Shown: positions 47,000 to 57,908 of the stretch, piece by piece
Numbering within the stretch: position 1 is the stretch's first letter
Layout of the letters: each line of letters opens with the position of its first letter
Notes under the pieces: generated by a model
The model's database searches: none
Told to the model about the DNA's origin: nothing
What the model saw: only the letters and a program-made list of their open reading frames with translations
Position numbers and translations under genes: made by a program
Source of the DNA: Holophagales bacterium
GTDB lineage: Bacteria; Acidobacteriota; Thermoanaerobaculia; Multivoradales; Multivoraceae
Direction: 5' to 3'
Length of the DNA stretch: 64,000 nucleotides
NCBI GenBank assembly: GCA_009837885.1
Contig: VXSP01000031.1
Location: 80,955-144,954 of the forward strand

Positions 47000-49425
47000 A
47001 AGGAACACCGTCGTTCGGGGCTCTCGTTCTTGTCGCGGGGTGCGCCAGCCCGGCGGCGTCGATCGTCTACCTGATGCAGACCGACGAAGAGCTGCTCCGC
47101 CACTCGCCGGTCATCGTCTACGGCGAGGTCCTGGGCACAGCGCCGGCGAGCTTTGCCGGCACCGGCGAGTTCGGCGCCACACTGGCGACCGACGCGCAGG
47201 TGCGAGTCGAGAGGGTGCTGAAGGGCCGGGTTCCCGGCAGCGTCGTCACCGTCCGCCAGCCTGGAGGAACAGACGGCAGAACGCTGGAGATCCTGATGGG
47301 TCTGCCGATGCTCTCCGAAGGGAACCGCGTGCTGCTCTTCCTGGAGGAACACGAAAACGTGTACCGCACGGTCGGGTTGGGTCTCGGCACCTTCTTCGAG
47401 GCGTCGCACCTGGGGCGCAGGATCCTCGTGCGCCACGCGCCGCACCTGGCCTTCGGCCACATCGCCGAAGAGCGGTCAGCGCGGGACAGCGTCCGGTTCC
47501 GGCGCTGGGTCGCGGACCGGGCGGCAGGCCGAGAGAGCCGCGTCGACTACCTCGCCACCGACCCGGCGGACCACCCCCATGCCATCGCGTCGCCGTACAT
47601 TGTCTTCGGCAAGCAGTCCAACCACTATTGCTTCTCGGGGGAAAGGGTCGAAGAGGGCGCACCCGACTCGGTGGCAGGCTGGAAGAAACTCTACGTGACA
47701 CCCCGATGGAGGCGTTTCGACACGGGTGGAACGCTGACCTTCAGAGTCTACGGCCTTCAGGAGAACCTGTCGGCGGATGGCGCCGGCCAGACTACAAAGG
47801 TGGCTGATTCGATGGCGGGCATCAGGGCCGCAATGGCAGACTGGAACGGCGTGGCGCCAGGCGTCTCGTTGGCCGCGACCTGGTCGGGCGCGGACCTGCC
47901 GGAGTACCCTGACGGCGCCGCAGACGTTGCGGCCATCAAACTCGGTGATTCGCTAAGTCCCTCGGACTCTCCTTTCTCTGTTGGGGGCGCCTTCCTGGCG
48001 GTGGGTTGTGACGACGAGGTCCACTTAGAGGTGACCCCGGGGTCCCTGCACAAGATTCCAGGCACCGAGGTCCAGGCCGCCAAGGCCATTGCCGCGCGCA
48101 TCTCCACCTTTCCGCTCGCGGCCTCGCACCTGGGAAGCGTTTCAACCGCGACCGGCAAGGCCAACGACTTCACGGAGTTGATGCTCCACGAACTCGGGCA
48201 TGCCCTGGGTCTCGACCACTCGTATGAGGCCGGCGCGATCATGTCGCCCTCGATGGACTTCAATGGAGTAAACCCCGGTCTGGGAACGGACGACGTGAAC
48301 GGGATCAAGTACCTGTATCCCCTGACGCCACCACCGCCGTCGTTCGGCGGCGGCGCGCCTCCGCCGGAACCCGAGCCAGAGCCTGAACCGGAGCCACCTC
48401 CGCCGCCGGTGCCGCCGGTGGCGTCGTTCACCGTCGACTTGCCCTGCGAGGACGGTCTCTGCAGCGCCCGGACCGGCGAGGACGTCACCTTCACCGACAC
48501 GAGTTCGGGCAACGTCGCCCGGCGATCCTGGGACTTCGAGTCCACGGGCAGGACCCCGTCCGCGAAGAGCGTCAGCCACCATTGGCCGTCGCCCGGCTTC
48601 TACCGCGCCACGCTGACGGTCGAGGGCGCCGGAGTCGAGTCGACGGCGTCGCGGACGTTCCGGGTGGACGCCGCGGAGCCGGCCGGAATCTGCGCACCGG
48701 GGCCGAAGACGGCCTGTCTCCAGGACTCGCGCTACGAGGTGACCGTGGACTGGCAGCACCCCGACGGCGAGCTCAACGCCGCGCGCGTGGTTCGCGCCGG
48801 CACGAACGATTCCGGCCTGTTCAGTTTCTTCGACGGCGACAACTGGGAGATGCTGGTCAAGGTCCTGAACGGCTGCTCGATCAACGGCCACTACTGGGTC
48901 TACGCGGCATCGGCGACGGACCTCGGCTACACCATCCGGGTGACCGACACGGCAGCCGGCGAGACGAGGGAGTTCCATAACGAGACGGGGCAGACGGCGT
49001 GGGCCGTGGTGGAGCCCGAGGCCTTCTCCAGCGACTGCGAACCGCCGTCGGCGCGGACCGGATGGTCGGCGCTGGCGGGCGGCAAGACGCTGCTTCTGGA
49101 CGACGGCCGCTTCGAGGCGGAGATCGAGTGGTCGTCGGCGGAGGACCGCGGCGTCGCCCGCACGGTGCGCCGGGGCACGGAGGATTCGGGCCTGTTCTGG
49201 TTCTTCGATCCCGGCAACTGGGAGGTGCTGGTGAAGGTGCTGGACGGTTGCGGCGTGAACGGTCATTACTGGGTGTACACGGCGTCGGCGACTTCCCTGC
49301 CGTTCGAGATGTCGATCACGGACACCGAGACCGGGGAGGTCTACCACTACGCGAAGGGGCCGGACGAGCTCTCGGCGCTGGCCGACCCGGCGGCGTTCCC
49401 CAACTCGTGCCAGGCTGGCCGGTAG
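46996..49425 (+). CDS. secreted matrixin-type zinc metalloprotease with PKD and two NGHHWV modules (paralogue 5)
   Basis: 809 residues from ATG 46996 with GCAGGAGG upstream. The leader ends LVAGCASPAAS, so it may be a lipoprotein, unlike its sisters. N-domain LIVYGEV-like (VIVYGEVLGTAP), zinc site HELGHALGLDH (His398, Glu399, His402, His408) and Met-turn GAIMSP. A Glu-Pro linker, PKD domain and two C-terminal modules (NGHYWVYAA, NGHYWVYTA) follow. It matches paralogue 2 in layout and length but is more diverged in DNA, and it lies apart from the array, on the other strand. Confidence 0.85.
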   Translation: MKGTPSFGALVLVAGCASPAASIVYLMQTDEELLRHSPVIVYGEVLGTAPASFAGTGEFGATLATDAQVRVERVLKGRVPGSVVTVRQPGGTDGRTLEILMGLPMLSEGNRVLLFLEEHENVYRTVGLGLGTFFEASHLGRRILVRHAPHLAFGHIAEERSARDSVRFRRWVADRAAGRESRVDYLATDPADHPHAIASPYIVFGKQSNHYCFSGERVEEGAPDSVAGWKKLYVTPRWRRFDTGGTLTFRVYGLQENLSADGAGQTTKVADSMAGIRAAMADWNGVAPGVSLAATWSGADLPEYPDGAADVAAIKLGDSLSPSDSPFSVGGAFLAVGCDDEVHLEVTPGSLHKIPGTEVQAAKAIAARISTFPLAASHLGSVSTATGKANDFTELMLHELGHALGLDHSYEAGAIMSPSMDFNGVNPGLGTDDVNGIKYLYPLTPPPPSFGGGAPPPEPEPEPEPEPPPPPVPPVASFTVDLPCEDGLCSARTGEDVTFTDTSSGNVARRSWDFESTGRTPSAKSVSHHWPSPGFYRATLTVEGAGVESTASRTFRVDAAEPAGICAPGPKTACLQDSRYEVTVDWQHPDGELNAARVVRAGTNDSGLFSFFDGDNWEMLVKVLNGCSINGHYWVYAASATDLGYTIRVTDTAAGETREFHNETGQTAWAVVEPEAFSSDCEPPSARTGWSALAGGKTLLLDDGRFEAEIEWSSAEDRGVARTVRRGTEDSGLFWFFDPGNWEVLVKVLDGCGVNGHYWVYTASATSLPFEMSITDTETGEVYHYAKGPDELSALADPAAFPNSCQAGR

Positions 49426-49442
49426 CGTCTTCCGGCCGACAC

Positions 49443-49472
49443 TTGACAGCCGCTCCTCTCCTCTCCTACGCT
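49443..49472 (+). promoter_or_regulatory. ilv-leu operon promoter
   Basis: TTGACA (49443-49448), 18 nt, then TACGCT (49467-49472). The first box is a perfect -35, the second a weak -10. It lies upstream of the attenuator leader; an inverted repeat CTACCG-CC-CGGTAG (49485-49498) follows. Confidence 0.6.
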
Positions 49473-49519
49473 CTCCCGCACGACCTACCGCCCGGTAGAT
49501 CAACGGATTTCCTTGTCCC

Positions 49520-49591
49520 ATGACTCGTCCCGCCATTCTCCTGTTGCTGGTTCTGGTTCTGATTCTGGTCCTTGCGACCCCAGGGGGCTGA
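49520..49591 (+). CDS. branched-chain amino acid attenuator leader peptide
   Basis: A 23-residue frame whose middle is ILLLLVLVLILVL, almost only Ile, Leu and Val, ending ATPGG and TGA. That composition is typical of ilv/leu leader peptides, in which stalling at hungry codons prevents terminator folding. The last codons contain GGGGGCT, which can pair with AGCCCCC, the 5' arm of the terminator at 49625. Confidence 0.85.
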   Translation: MTRPAILLLLVLVLILVLATPGG

Positions 49592-49624
49592 CCAGGCGCG
49601 CCAACAGGAAACTGAGCGACTTCA

Positions 49625-49653
49625 AGCCCCCAGCACCGCCTGGGGGCTTTTTT
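49625..49653 (+). terminator. rho-independent attenuator before ilvE
   Basis: Stem AGCCCCCAG (49625-49633) / CTGGGGGCT (49640-49648) with a 6-nt loop, followed by a T-run. It sits between the leader peptide and ilvE, so it should control the whole ilv-leu operon. Confidence 0.88.
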
Positions 49654-49679
49654 GGTTCAGCCGCTAGTGGAGTAACTGC

Positions 49680-50636
49680 ATGCCGATAGAACGATCAGAG
49701 TGGATCTGGATCGACGACCAGTGGAAGCCCTGGGACGAGGCGACCGTCCACCTCACGACCCACGGCCTGCACTATGGCTCGTCGGTGTTCGAGGGCATTC
49801 GCGCCTACGACACGGGCGAGACGACGGCGATCTTCCGCCTCGGCCCGCACGTCCGGCGCCTGTTCGACAGTTGCAGGATCATGCGCATGGAACCCGGCTA
49901 CACCCAGGACCAGGTCGAGGAGCTGTGCATCGAGGCGGTGACTCGCAACCGTCTGGAGTCGTGCTACATCCGGCCGCTGATCTACCGTGGCAACGAGGAG
50001 ATGGGCCTCAACCCGACCTCCTGCAGTTCCAGGCTGGCGATCTACGCCGTGCGCTGGGGGCGTTACCTCGGCGAGGAGGCGATCGAGCAGGGCGTCGACG
50101 CCGCGATCAGCTCGTGGCGACGCTTCAACTCGAACACGGCCGTGCCGCTGGGCAAGATCAGCGGGCAGTACGTGACGAACCAGTTCGTGTCCATCGAGGC
50201 CCGCGAGCACGGCTACGCCGAGGGCATCATGCTCGACGACCGCGGGCTGGTCTGCGAGGGCGCGGGCGAGAACCTCTTCCTGATCAGGGACGGAGTGATC
50301 CACACGCCGCCGCTCTACAACTCCATCCTGGGCGGCATCACCAGGGACTCGGTCATCACGATCGCCCGCGACCTGAAGTACGACGTCCGCTTCCAGCCGA
50401 TCGCCCGTGAAGAGCTCTATCTCGCCGACGAACTGTTCATGACCGGCACCGCGGCCGAGGTGAGTCCCGTGCGCTCCGTCGACCGGATCCCGATCGGCAG
50501 CGGCACGCGTGGCGAGATAACACACCACCTCCAGGAGGAGTTCTTCGGGCTGGTCGAAGGCCGGCTCCCCGACCGCCACAACTGGCTCACCCAGGTACCC
50601 CGGCTGCAAGAGGCCGCACCGCCCCTGGCCGGGTGA
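49680..50636 (+). CDS. ilvE: branched-chain amino acid aminotransferase
   Basis: 318 residues from ATG 49680, the first gene after the attenuator. Fold-type IV PLP enzyme: LTTHGLHYGSSVFEGIRAYDT, RLFDSCRIMRM, the PLP lysine in VPLGKISGQYVTNQF, and GEGAGENLFLIRDGVIHTPPLYNSILGGITRDSVI (one-letter read by eye). It catalyses the last step of Val, Leu and Ile synthesis. Confidence 0.95.
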   Translation: MPIERSEWIWIDDQWKPWDEATVHLTTHGLHYGSSVFEGIRAYDTGETTAIFRLGPHVRRLFDSCRIMRMEPGYTQDQVEELCIEAVTRNRLESCYIRPLIYRGNEEMGLNPTSCSSRLAIYAVRWGRYLGEEAIEQGVDAAISSWRRFNSNTAVPLGKISGQYVTNQFVSIEAREHGYAEGIMLDDRGLVCEGAGENLFLIRDGVIHTPPLYNSILGGITRDSVITIARDLKYDVRFQPIAREELYLADELFMTGTAAEVSPVRSVDRIPIGSGTRGEITHHLQEEFFGLVEGRLPDRHNWLTQVPRLQEAAPPLAG

Positions 50637-50651
50637 TGCGAGGAGGCCGAG

Positions 50652-52562
50652 ATGAGTGACGAAACGACCGCGACGGACCGAGCGAACGAGGAAGCGGGCA
50701 CGAGCACGGACGCCGTCGTGCTGACCGGCGCCGAGATCGTGTGCGAGTGCCTGCTGCGCGAGGGCGTCGACATCGTCTTCGGCTATCCGGGCGGGGCCAT
50801 CCTGCCCACCTACGACGCGCTGACGAAGTACCCGCAGCTCCACCACGTGCTGACCCGCCACGAGCAGGGCGCGTCGCACATGGCCGACGGCTACGCCCGC
50901 GCCACCGGCAAGGTCGGCGTGGCGATGGCGACCAGCGGCCCCGGCGCAACCAACCTCGTCACTGGTATCGCCACCGCGATGATGGACTCGTCTCCGATCG
51001 TCTGCATCACGGGACAGGTGCCGACCGGCGCCATCGGCAGCGACGCCTTCCAGGAGACGGACGTCACCGGGATCACCCTCCCGATCACCAAGCACAACTA
51101 CCTGGTGACGAGCATCGAGGAACTGCCCGAGGTGATGCGCGAGGCGTTCCACATCGCCCGCACCGGACGCCCCGGGCCGGTGCTGGTGGACATCCCGAAG
51201 GACGTCCAGATCCAGGAAGCCGAGTTCGTCTACCCGGCGGAACCGATCGAACTTCCCGGCTACAGCCCGCCGCGGGCGGCCCGGGCGCGCCAGGTCGACG
51301 CGGCCCTGGAGCTGATTCGGAAGTCGAAGCGGCCGATCATCCTCGCCGGCCATGGCATCTCGATGGCCGGCGCCAACCGTGAACTCGCGCAGTTGGCGGA
51401 GAAGGCGCAGATTCCGATCGCCCTGACCCTGCTCGGCAAGGGCGCGATCTCCGAACACCACCCGCTCTGCCTGGGGATGATGGGAATGCACGGCGGCGCC
51501 GAGGTGAACCACGCGATCCAGCAGGCCGACCTGCTGATCGCGCTGGGCATGCGCTTCGACGACCGGGTGACCGGCAACCTGGCGACCTACGCCCGGGATT
51601 CGCGCAAGATCCACGTCGACATCGACCCCTCCGAGATCAACAAGAACGTGAACGTCGACGTCGGCATCGTCGGCGACCTCGGCGAGGTCCTGCGCCAACT
51701 GCTCGACCGGGTCGAACGACGACCGAACGAGGCCTGGTTCGACCGCATCGCCGAGTGGCGCGCCGACTCGGAGCTGCGGGAAATCGTGCGGCCGGCCGAC
51801 GCGGCTCAGCATCCCGCGGTCCCCGAAGGCAAGCTGCTCGGCGCCCAGGTCATCCGCGACCTGTTCGAGTTCACGGATGGCGGAGCGATCACCGTGACCG
51901 ATGTCGGCCAGCACCAGATGTGGGAGGCCCAGTACTACCACCACGAACGGCCGCACAGCCTGATCACCAGCGGCGGCCTCGGGACGATGGGTTTCGGGCT
52001 GCCGGCGGCGATCGGCGCCAAGATGTCCCGCCCCGACCAGGAAGTGTGGGCCATCGTCGGCGATGGCGGCTTCCAGATGACCATGATGGAACTCGCCACC
52101 GCGGTCCAGGAGCAGGTCAACGTCCACATCGCGATCATCAACAACGGCTTCCTCGGCATGGTCCGGCAGTGGCAGGAGTTCTTCTACGAGGAGCGCTACA
52201 ACCAGACGCCCATGGTCAACCCGGACTTCTGCAAGCTCGCGGAGGCGTACGGCATCCCGACCGTGCGCGTCACCGAGCGCGGCCAGATCGAAGAGGCGGT
52301 CAACGCCTCGCGCGCGCAGACAGCCGGACCGACCCTGATCGACTTCGTGGTCGAGAAGGAGGAGATCGTCTTTCCCATGGTGCCCGCGGGCGCCGACCTC
52401 GACGACATGATCCGCCGGCCGACTCCCGAGGAGTTCGAACAACAGCGCCGGGAGCGGGCAACAGCCGCGAAGGCCCCGGAGCCCCAAACGCCGGAGTCCG
52501 AGACTCCCGAGTCCGAGGCGCCCGCGGCGGCGGCCGCCCTGGGCTCCCGGTTCGGCGTCTGA
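50652..52562 (+). CDS. ilvB: acetolactate synthase large subunit
   Basis: 636 residues from ATG 50652 with a GGAGG-like site. TPP-dependent enzyme: GAEIVCECLLREGVDIVFGYPGGAILPTYDAL, the catalytic Glu in RHEQGASHMADGYARATGKVG, and the TPP/Mg motif GDGGFQMTMMELATAVQ...IINNGFLGMVRQWQEFFY. The last 60 residues hold a repetitive PESE/TPESE tail not usual for the family. It makes acetolactate or acetohydroxybutyrate with IlvN, encoded 27 bp downstream. Confidence 0.96.
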   Translation: MSDETTATDRANEEAGTSTDAVVLTGAEIVCECLLREGVDIVFGYPGGAILPTYDALTKYPQLHHVLTRHEQGASHMADGYARATGKVGVAMATSGPGATNLVTGIATAMMDSSPIVCITGQVPTGAIGSDAFQETDVTGITLPITKHNYLVTSIEELPEVMREAFHIARTGRPGPVLVDIPKDVQIQEAEFVYPAEPIELPGYSPPRAARARQVDAALELIRKSKRPIILAGHGISMAGANRELAQLAEKAQIPIALTLLGKGAISEHHPLCLGMMGMHGGAEVNHAIQQADLLIALGMRFDDRVTGNLATYARDSRKIHVDIDPSEINKNVNVDVGIVGDLGEVLRQLLDRVERRPNEAWFDRIAEWRADSELREIVRPADAAQHPAVPEGKLLGAQVIRDLFEFTDGGAITVTDVGQHQMWEAQYYHHERPHSLITSGGLGTMGFGLPAAIGAKMSRPDQEVWAIVGDGGFQMTMMELATAVQEQVNVHIAIINNGFLGMVRQWQEFFYEERYNQTPMVNPDFCKLAEAYGIPTVRVTERGQIEEAVNASRAQTAGPTLIDFVVEKEEIVFPMVPAGADLDDMIRRPTPEEFEQQRRERATAAKAPEPQTPESETPESEAPAAAAALGSRFGV

Positions 52563-52589
52563 GGCCGGCGTTTCTCGAGGAGTCCCGAG

Positions 52590-53135
52590 ATGGCGAAGCA
52601 TGTCCTGGCAGCGCTGGTCGAGAACCGCCCCGGGGTGCTTGCCCGCGTGGCGAACCTGTTCCGGCGGCGCAGCTTCAACATCGACAGCCTGTCCGTCGGC
52701 CGCACCCAGCGCGACGAGATGTCCCGGATGACGATCGTCATGGAGTCGGACAGCGCGGAAGCGGACCGCCTGGTCAAGAACCTGTACAAGCTGGTCGACG
52801 TCGTCCATGTGGACCACCTGCACAGCCAGCCCTCCGTGGTGAGGGAGATGGCCCTGGTCAAGGTCAGGGCCTCCTCGGAGAACCGGCGGGAGGTGATCCA
52901 GCTCTGCGACATCTTCCGCGCCCGGATCATCGACGTTTCCGCCGAAAGCCTGGTGGTCGAGATCACCGGCGAGGAAGAGAAACTCGAGAACTTCACCGAA
53001 CTCGTGCGTCCGTTCGGCATCGTCGAGATGGTGCGCACCGGCATGATCGCCCTGGGCCGCGGCGGCCACACGCTGAAGGACGAGGGTTTCAAGCCCAACC
53101 GCAGCCGCGCGGCAGCGCGCCGCAACGTGCTCTGA
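52590..53135 (+). CDS. ilvN: acetolactate synthase small (regulatory) subunit
   Basis: 181 residues. N-terminal ACT domain ([37 protein letters not shown]), followed by the second regulatory region ([40 protein letters not shown]). It gives feedback control by valine to IlvB. In operon order it lies between ilvB and ilvC. Confidence 0.95.
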   Translation: MAKHVLAALVENRPGVLARVANLFRRRSFNIDSLSVGRTQRDEMSRMTIVMESDSAEADRLVKNLYKLVDVVHVDHLHSQPSVVREMALVKVRASSENRREVIQLCDIFRARIIDVSAESLVVEITGEEEKLENFTELVRPFGIVEMVRTGMIALGRGGHTLKDEGFKPNRSRAAARRNVL

Positions 53136-53193
53136 ACACAATCTGCTCGAATCACCAGACGGGACCGAACCACCAGACGAGGAAACGAACCAG

Positions 53194-54195
53194 ATGGCCA
53201 AGCTCTACTACGACGACGACGCGGACCTCTCGAGGCTCGACGGCCGCACCGTCGCCGTCATCGGTTACGGCAGCCAGGGACACGCCCACGCCCTGAACCT
53301 GCGCGACAGCGGAGTCGACGTCGTCGTCGGTCTGCGCGAGGGCAGCGGCAGCGCCGCCAGGGCGGAGGCCGACGGGCTCGAGGTGCTCGGCAACGCCGCC
53401 GCGGCCGCGCGGGCGCAGATGATCATGGTCCTGGCGCCCGACACGGTGCAGGCGGAGCTCTACGAGCAGGACATCGCCCCGAACCTCGAACCGGGGAACG
53501 CCCTGATGTTCGCGCACGGGTTCAACGTCCGCTACGGCGAAATCGACGCGCCGCAGGCAGTCGACGTGTCCCTGGTCGCGCCGAAAGCACCGGGACACAG
53601 GGTGCGGGAAGTGTTCACCGAAGGCGCCGGCACGCCGGGTCTGGTCGCGGTAGAAAACGATGCCACCGGCGGCGCCCTGGCCGACGCCCTGGCCTACGCG
53701 AAGGGGATCGGCTGCACCCGCGCCGGCGTGATCGAGACCACGTTCGCGGAGGAGACGGAGACCGACCTGTTCGGTGAGCAGATCGTCCTCTGCGGTGGCG
53801 CGTCCGCCCTGGTCCGCGCCGGCTTCGAGAAGCTGGTCGCGGCCGGCTACCAGCCCGAGGTCGCCTACTTCGAGTGCCTGCACGAGCTGAAGCTGATCGT
53901 CGACCTGATGTACGAAGGCGGGCTCGGCTACATGTGGTACAGCGTCTCCGACACCGCCGAACACGGCGGCTACCACGCCGGCGATCAGATGATCACGGAG
54001 GACGTGCGGGCCGTGATGGACAAGGTGCTCCGCGACATCCAGGACGGGACGTACGCCCGCGACTGGATCGCCGAGAACCGGAACGGCCGCCCGCGCTTCG
54101 ATCCCCGAAGGAAGCGGGAGCGAAGCCACCCGATCGAGGAGGTCGGCCGGGAACTGCGTCGGATGATGCCGTTCCTCGACGCCAAGGAGGTGTAG
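53194..54195 (+). CDS. ilvC: ketol-acid reductoisomerase
   Basis: 333 residues, class I length. Rossmann motif [30 protein letters not shown], then [57 protein letters not shown] (the Mg-binding Asp/Glu), and [17 protein letters not shown] [12 protein letters not shown]. It is NADP(H)-dependent by family habit. It ends 2 nt before leuA. Confidence 0.96.
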   Translation: MAKLYYDDDADLSRLDGRTVAVIGYGSQGHAHALNLRDSGVDVVVGLREGSGSAARAEADGLEVLGNAAAAARAQMIMVLAPDTVQAELYEQDIAPNLEPGNALMFAHGFNVRYGEIDAPQAVDVSLVAPKAPGHRVREVFTEGAGTPGLVAVENDATGGALADALAYAKGIGCTRAGVIETTFAEETETDLFGEQIVLCGGASALVRAGFEKLVAAGYQPEVAYFECLHELKLIVDLMYEGGLGYMWYSVSDTAEHGGYHAGDQMITEDVRAVMDKVLRDIQDGTYARDWIAENRNGRPRFDPRRKRERSHPIEEVGRELRRMMPFLDAKEV

Positions 54196-54197
54196 CG

Positions 54198-55826
54198 ATG
54201 GCAGGACACGCTCAGAGCGGAGACTACGTCCGGATCTTCGACACCACGCTGCGCGACGGCGAGCAGTCGCCGGGCGCGACGATGACCAGCGCCGAGAAGC
54301 TGGAGGTGGCCCGCCAGCTCGCCGTTCTCGGCATCGACATCATGGAGGCGGGCTTCCCGGCCGCCAGTCCCGACGACCTGGAGGGAGTCCGCCGAATCGC
54401 CCGCGAAGTCGGCAAGGGCGACGGACCGGTCATCGCCGGGCTCGCCCGCTGCTGGCGCGAGGACATCGACAAGGCCTGGCAGGGCGTGCGGGACGCCGCC
54501 AAACCCCGCATCCACACCTTCATCGCCACGTCCGACCTGCACATGGACCGCAAGCTGGGCATGACCCGGGAGCAGGTCCTGAGCCAAGTCGGCCACATGG
54601 TGGCACACGCGCGCTCCCTCTGCGACGACGTCGAGTTCAGTCCCGAGGACGGCAGCCGCTCCGATCCCGACTTCGTGGTCGAGGTGCTCTCGCTCGCCGT
54701 CAAGGAAGGCGCCACGACGCTGAACATCCCGGACACGGTGGGTTACGACATGCCGGTCGAGTACGGCGACCTCTTCCGCTACCTGATGGAGCACACTGAC
54801 GGCGCCGAAGACGTCATCTGGTCCGCGCACTGCCACGACGATCTCGGCTGCGCCACCGCCAACACGCTGGCGGCGATCGAGGCCGGCGCGCGGCAGGTCG
54901 AGGTAACGATCAATGGCATCGGCGAGCGCGCCGGCAACACCTCGCTCGAGGAAGTCGTCATGGCGCTCCACACGAGGCCGAAAATCTACGGCGTCGGCAC
55001 CCGTCTCAACACGACCGAACTCGTACGAACGAGTCGCCTGGTCGCCCACTACACCGGCATCGCGGTGCCCCGGAACAAGGCGATCGTGGGCGAGAACGCC
55101 TTCGCCCACGAGGCGGGCATCCACCAGCACGGCATGCTCCAGGATCAGCGCACCTACGAGATCATGACCCCCCAGACAGTCGGCCTGACCCAGAGCAGGC
55201 TGGTGCTCGGCAAGCACTCCGGCAAGCACGCGCTCCGGATGCGCATGGAGGAACTCGGCTTCGAGCTGAACCGGGAAGAACTCGGTGAGGCCTTCCGCCG
55301 CTTCAAGCAACTGGCCGACCAGAAGAAAGACATCACCGACGCCGACCTGCAGGCGCTGGCGAACCAGGAGATCCTGGCGCCGACCGAGATCTTCACCCTG
55401 ACCGAGCTGCAGATCTCCTGCGGCCGGCCCGGCATGCCGACCGCGACCGCCCGGCTCTGCGGGCCAAACGGTCACGAGTACATCTCGCCTGGCGTCGGCA
55501 CCGGCCCGGTCGACGCGACTTTCCGGGCCATCGATGCCGTGGTTGAAGCTGAGAACACCCTGCTCGAGTACAACGTCCACAGCGTCACCGAGGGCATCGA
55601 CGCAATGGGCGAGGTCACGGTCCGGATCAAGAGTCCGACCTCCGGCCGCGGCAAGGGACGCGTCTTCGGCGGCTACGGCGCCGACACGGACGTCATCGTC
55701 GCCTCCGCCAAGGCGTACCTGGCGGCTCTCAACCGGATGCTCACCGCGATCGGCACGAAGTACACGGCCGGCGAGGGAGGTCCCGCCACGCTCAGGGTCT
55801 CAAGACCGCAGCCGGTGGACGCATGA
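54198..55826 (+). CDS. leuA: 2-isopropylmalate synthase
   Basis: 542 residues from ATG 54198 with AAGGAGG upstream. DRE-TIM motif [16 protein letters not shown], then [47 protein letters not shown] and a LeuA-type C-terminal regulatory dimer domain. It commits 2-ketoisovalerate to leucine. The stop overlaps the leuC start (ATGA). CimA is a separate gene, so the two functions are divided. Confidence 0.95.
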   Translation: MAGHAQSGDYVRIFDTTLRDGEQSPGATMTSAEKLEVARQLAVLGIDIMEAGFPAASPDDLEGVRRIAREVGKGDGPVIAGLARCWREDIDKAWQGVRDAAKPRIHTFIATSDLHMDRKLGMTREQVLSQVGHMVAHARSLCDDVEFSPEDGSRSDPDFVVEVLSLAVKEGATTLNIPDTVGYDMPVEYGDLFRYLMEHTDGAEDVIWSAHCHDDLGCATANTLAAIEAGARQVEVTINGIGERAGNTSLEEVVMALHTRPKIYGVGTRLNTTELVRTSRLVAHYTGIAVPRNKAIVGENAFAHEAGIHQHGMLQDQRTYEIMTPQTVGLTQSRLVLGKHSGKHALRMRMEELGFELNREELGEAFRRFKQLADQKKDITDADLQALANQEILAPTEIFTLTELQISCGRPGMPTATARLCGPNGHEYISPGVGTGPVDATFRAIDAVVEAENTLLEYNVHSVTEGIDAMGEVTVRIKSPTSGRGKGRVFGGYGADTDVIVASAKAYLAALNRMLTAIGTKYTAGEGGPATLRVSRPQPVDA

Positions 55827-57259
55827 GTCGACCGAGGACCCTGTTCGAGAAGATCTGGCGGCGCCATGTCGTCCCGCCGGAAGGCGTCACCGCGGAAGCG
55901 GAGGGCCTGCCCGCGACGATCTACGTCGACCTGCACCTGGTGCACGAGGTGACGTCGCCCCAGGCGTTCACCGAACTGGCCGAGCGGGGGCTCCCCGTCC
56001 GGCGGCCCGATCTGACGCTGGCGACGATGGACCACTCGACGCCGACCGATCCTTCGATCGACGACGCACGGCTCCGGGTGCTCGACCCGGAGGGCTCCGC
56101 CCAGCTCGACCGGCTGCAGGCGAACTGCGAGCGGTACGGCATCCCGCTCTACGCGATGGGCGACGAGCGCCGCGGCATCGTTCACGTGATTGGACCGGAA
56201 CTCGGCGCCACGCAGCCCGGAATGACCGTCGTCTGCGGTGACAGCCACACCAGCACCCACGGCGCCGTCGGCGCGCTCGCCTTCGGCATCGGCACCAGCG
56301 AGGTCGGCCACGTGCTCGCCACCCAGTGCCTGCTGCAGCACCGGCCGAAGACCTACGAGATGCGCGTCGACGGCCGCCTGCCGGAAGGCGTGGTGGCCAA
56401 GGACATCATCCTCGCCGTGATCGCCAGGCTCGGCATCGGCGGCGGCACCGGCCACGTCTTCGAGTACACCGGCGAAGCGATTCGCGCGCTGGACATGGAG
56501 GGCCGGATGACGGTCTGCAACATGTCGATCGAGGGCGGCGCCCGCGCCGGCCTGATCGCTCCCGACGAGGTCACCTTCTCGTACCTGGAGGGCCGTCCGA
56601 TGGCGCCCGCCGGCGATGCCTGGGAGGCGGCGCTCGACGACTGGCGGTCGCTTCCCACCGACGAGGGAGCGGTCTACGACCGGACCACGACTCTCGATGG
56701 CTCGGCGCTCGAACCGATGGTCACGTACGGCACGAACCCCGGCATGGCGATCCCGATCGCGGGAGCGGTTCCGGAAGACGACGCCATCGAACCCGAGAAG
56801 CGGGCGTCCTTCCGCAAGGCGCTCGACTACATGGCTCTCGAACCCGGCCAGCAGCTTCAGGGCAAGCCGATCGACGTCGTCTTCGTCGGAAGCTGCACGA
56901 ACTCGCGCTACAGCGACCTGGTGGCCGCGGCGAACGTGCTGCGCGGCCGCAAGGTCGCCGACGGCTTGCGCGTGCTCATCGTGCCCGGTTCGGACGCCGT
57001 CAAGCGGCAGGCCGAACGGGACGGCCTCGCCCAGGTCTTCGTCGACGCGGGCGCCGAGTGGCGCGAAGCCGGCTGCTCGATGTGCCTGGCGATGAACGGC
57101 GACCAGCTCGCGCCCGGCCAGTACGCCGTCAGCACCTCGAACCGCAACTTCGAGGGCCGACAGGGCGCCGGTGGCCGCACCTTCCTGGCCAGCCCGCTGA
57201 CCGCGGCAGCATCCGCCATTACGGGTCGGGTCACCGACGTCCGCGAGGTGCTCTCGTGA
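55823..57259 (+). CDS. leuC: 3-isopropylmalate dehydratase large subunit
   Basis: 478 residues. Aconitase-type [4Fe-4S] enzyme: [30 protein letters not shown], the cluster Cys residues in [14 protein letters not shown] and [10 protein letters not shown], and [12 protein letters not shown]. It works with LeuD. The stop overlaps the leuD GTG. Confidence 0.96.
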   Translation: MSRPRTLFEKIWRRHVVPPEGVTAEAEGLPATIYVDLHLVHEVTSPQAFTELAERGLPVRRPDLTLATMDHSTPTDPSIDDARLRVLDPEGSAQLDRLQANCERYGIPLYAMGDERRGIVHVIGPELGATQPGMTVVCGDSHTSTHGAVGALAFGIGTSEVGHVLATQCLLQHRPKTYEMRVDGRLPEGVVAKDIILAVIARLGIGGGTGHVFEYTGEAIRALDMEGRMTVCNMSIEGGARAGLIAPDEVTFSYLEGRPMAPAGDAWEAALDDWRSLPTDEGAVYDRTTTLDGSALEPMVTYGTNPGMAIPIAGAVPEDDAIEPEKRASFRKALDYMALEPGQQLQGKPIDVVFVGSCTNSRYSDLVAAANVLRGRKVADGLRVLIVPGSDAVKRQAERDGLAQVFVDAGAEWREAGCSMCLAMNGDQLAPGQYAVSTSNRNFEGRQGAGGRTFLASPLTAAASAITGRVTDVREVLS

Positions 57260-57879
57260 GCACGAGCTTCACCCGCTACACCGGGACGATGGCGCCGCTG
57301 CCGATCCAGAACATCGACACCGACCAGATCATCCCGGCGTCCTACCTGAAGGTCACCGACCGCAGCGGCCTCGCCTCCGGCCTTTTCTCCCGCTGGCGCT
57401 ACCGGGACGGAGACCCGGAAGGCGATCCCATCTCCGACTTCGTGCTGAACCGCGCCGAGCACGGCGCGGCGAGGATTCTCCTCGCCGGCGACAACTTCGG
57501 CTGCGGCAGCTCCCGCGAGCACGCACCCTGGGCGCTCGTCGGCTACGGCTTCCGCGCGGTCATCAGCACATCCTTCGCCGACATCTTCCGCAGCAACGCG
57601 CTCAAGAACGGCCTGCTCGTCGTGCCGGTGGCCGAAGACGTCTCCGCCGCATTGTTCGACGCCGTCGCCGCCGATCCGGCCACCGAGGTCACAATTGATC
57701 TGGAAGCGCAGGCGCTCAGCCTGCCCGGCGGCGGCGAGACGAACTTCGAGGTCGATCCCTTCGCCCGCCGCTGCCTGCTCGACGGCACGGACCAGCTCGG
57801 CTACCTGCTGAACCAGGCGCCCGCGATCCAGGCATTCGAGGCTACCCACCCGGCCCGGCTCGACACCCGTTCGGGCTGA
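57256..57879 (+). CDS. leuD: 3-isopropylmalate dehydratase small subunit
   Basis: 207 residues from GTG 57256. Swivelling domain: [37 protein letters not shown] and a C-terminal tail. It forms the isomerase with LeuC. It is followed by an ATPase gene instead of leuB, which is displaced 2 kb downstream. Confidence 0.95.
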   Translation: MSTSFTRYTGTMAPLPIQNIDTDQIIPASYLKVTDRSGLASGLFSRWRYRDGDPEGDPISDFVLNRAEHGAARILLAGDNFGCGSSREHAPWALVGYGFRAVISTSFADIFRSNALKNGLLVVPVAEDVSAALFDAVAADPATEVTIDLEAQALSLPGGGETNFEVDPFARRCLLDGTDQLGYLLNQAPAIQAFEATHPARLDTRSG

Positions 57880-57908
57880 GCGGTCGCAAGAGTGAGACAA
57901 TCATCACC

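Noticed and set aside
49695..53201. Very long antisense frame (over 1100 codons) opposite ilvE-ilvB-ilvN
   Set aside because: It mirrors well-conserved ilv genes in a high-GC genome where antisense frames stay open by codon bias; its translation is Asp/His/Arg/Val-rich with no domain.
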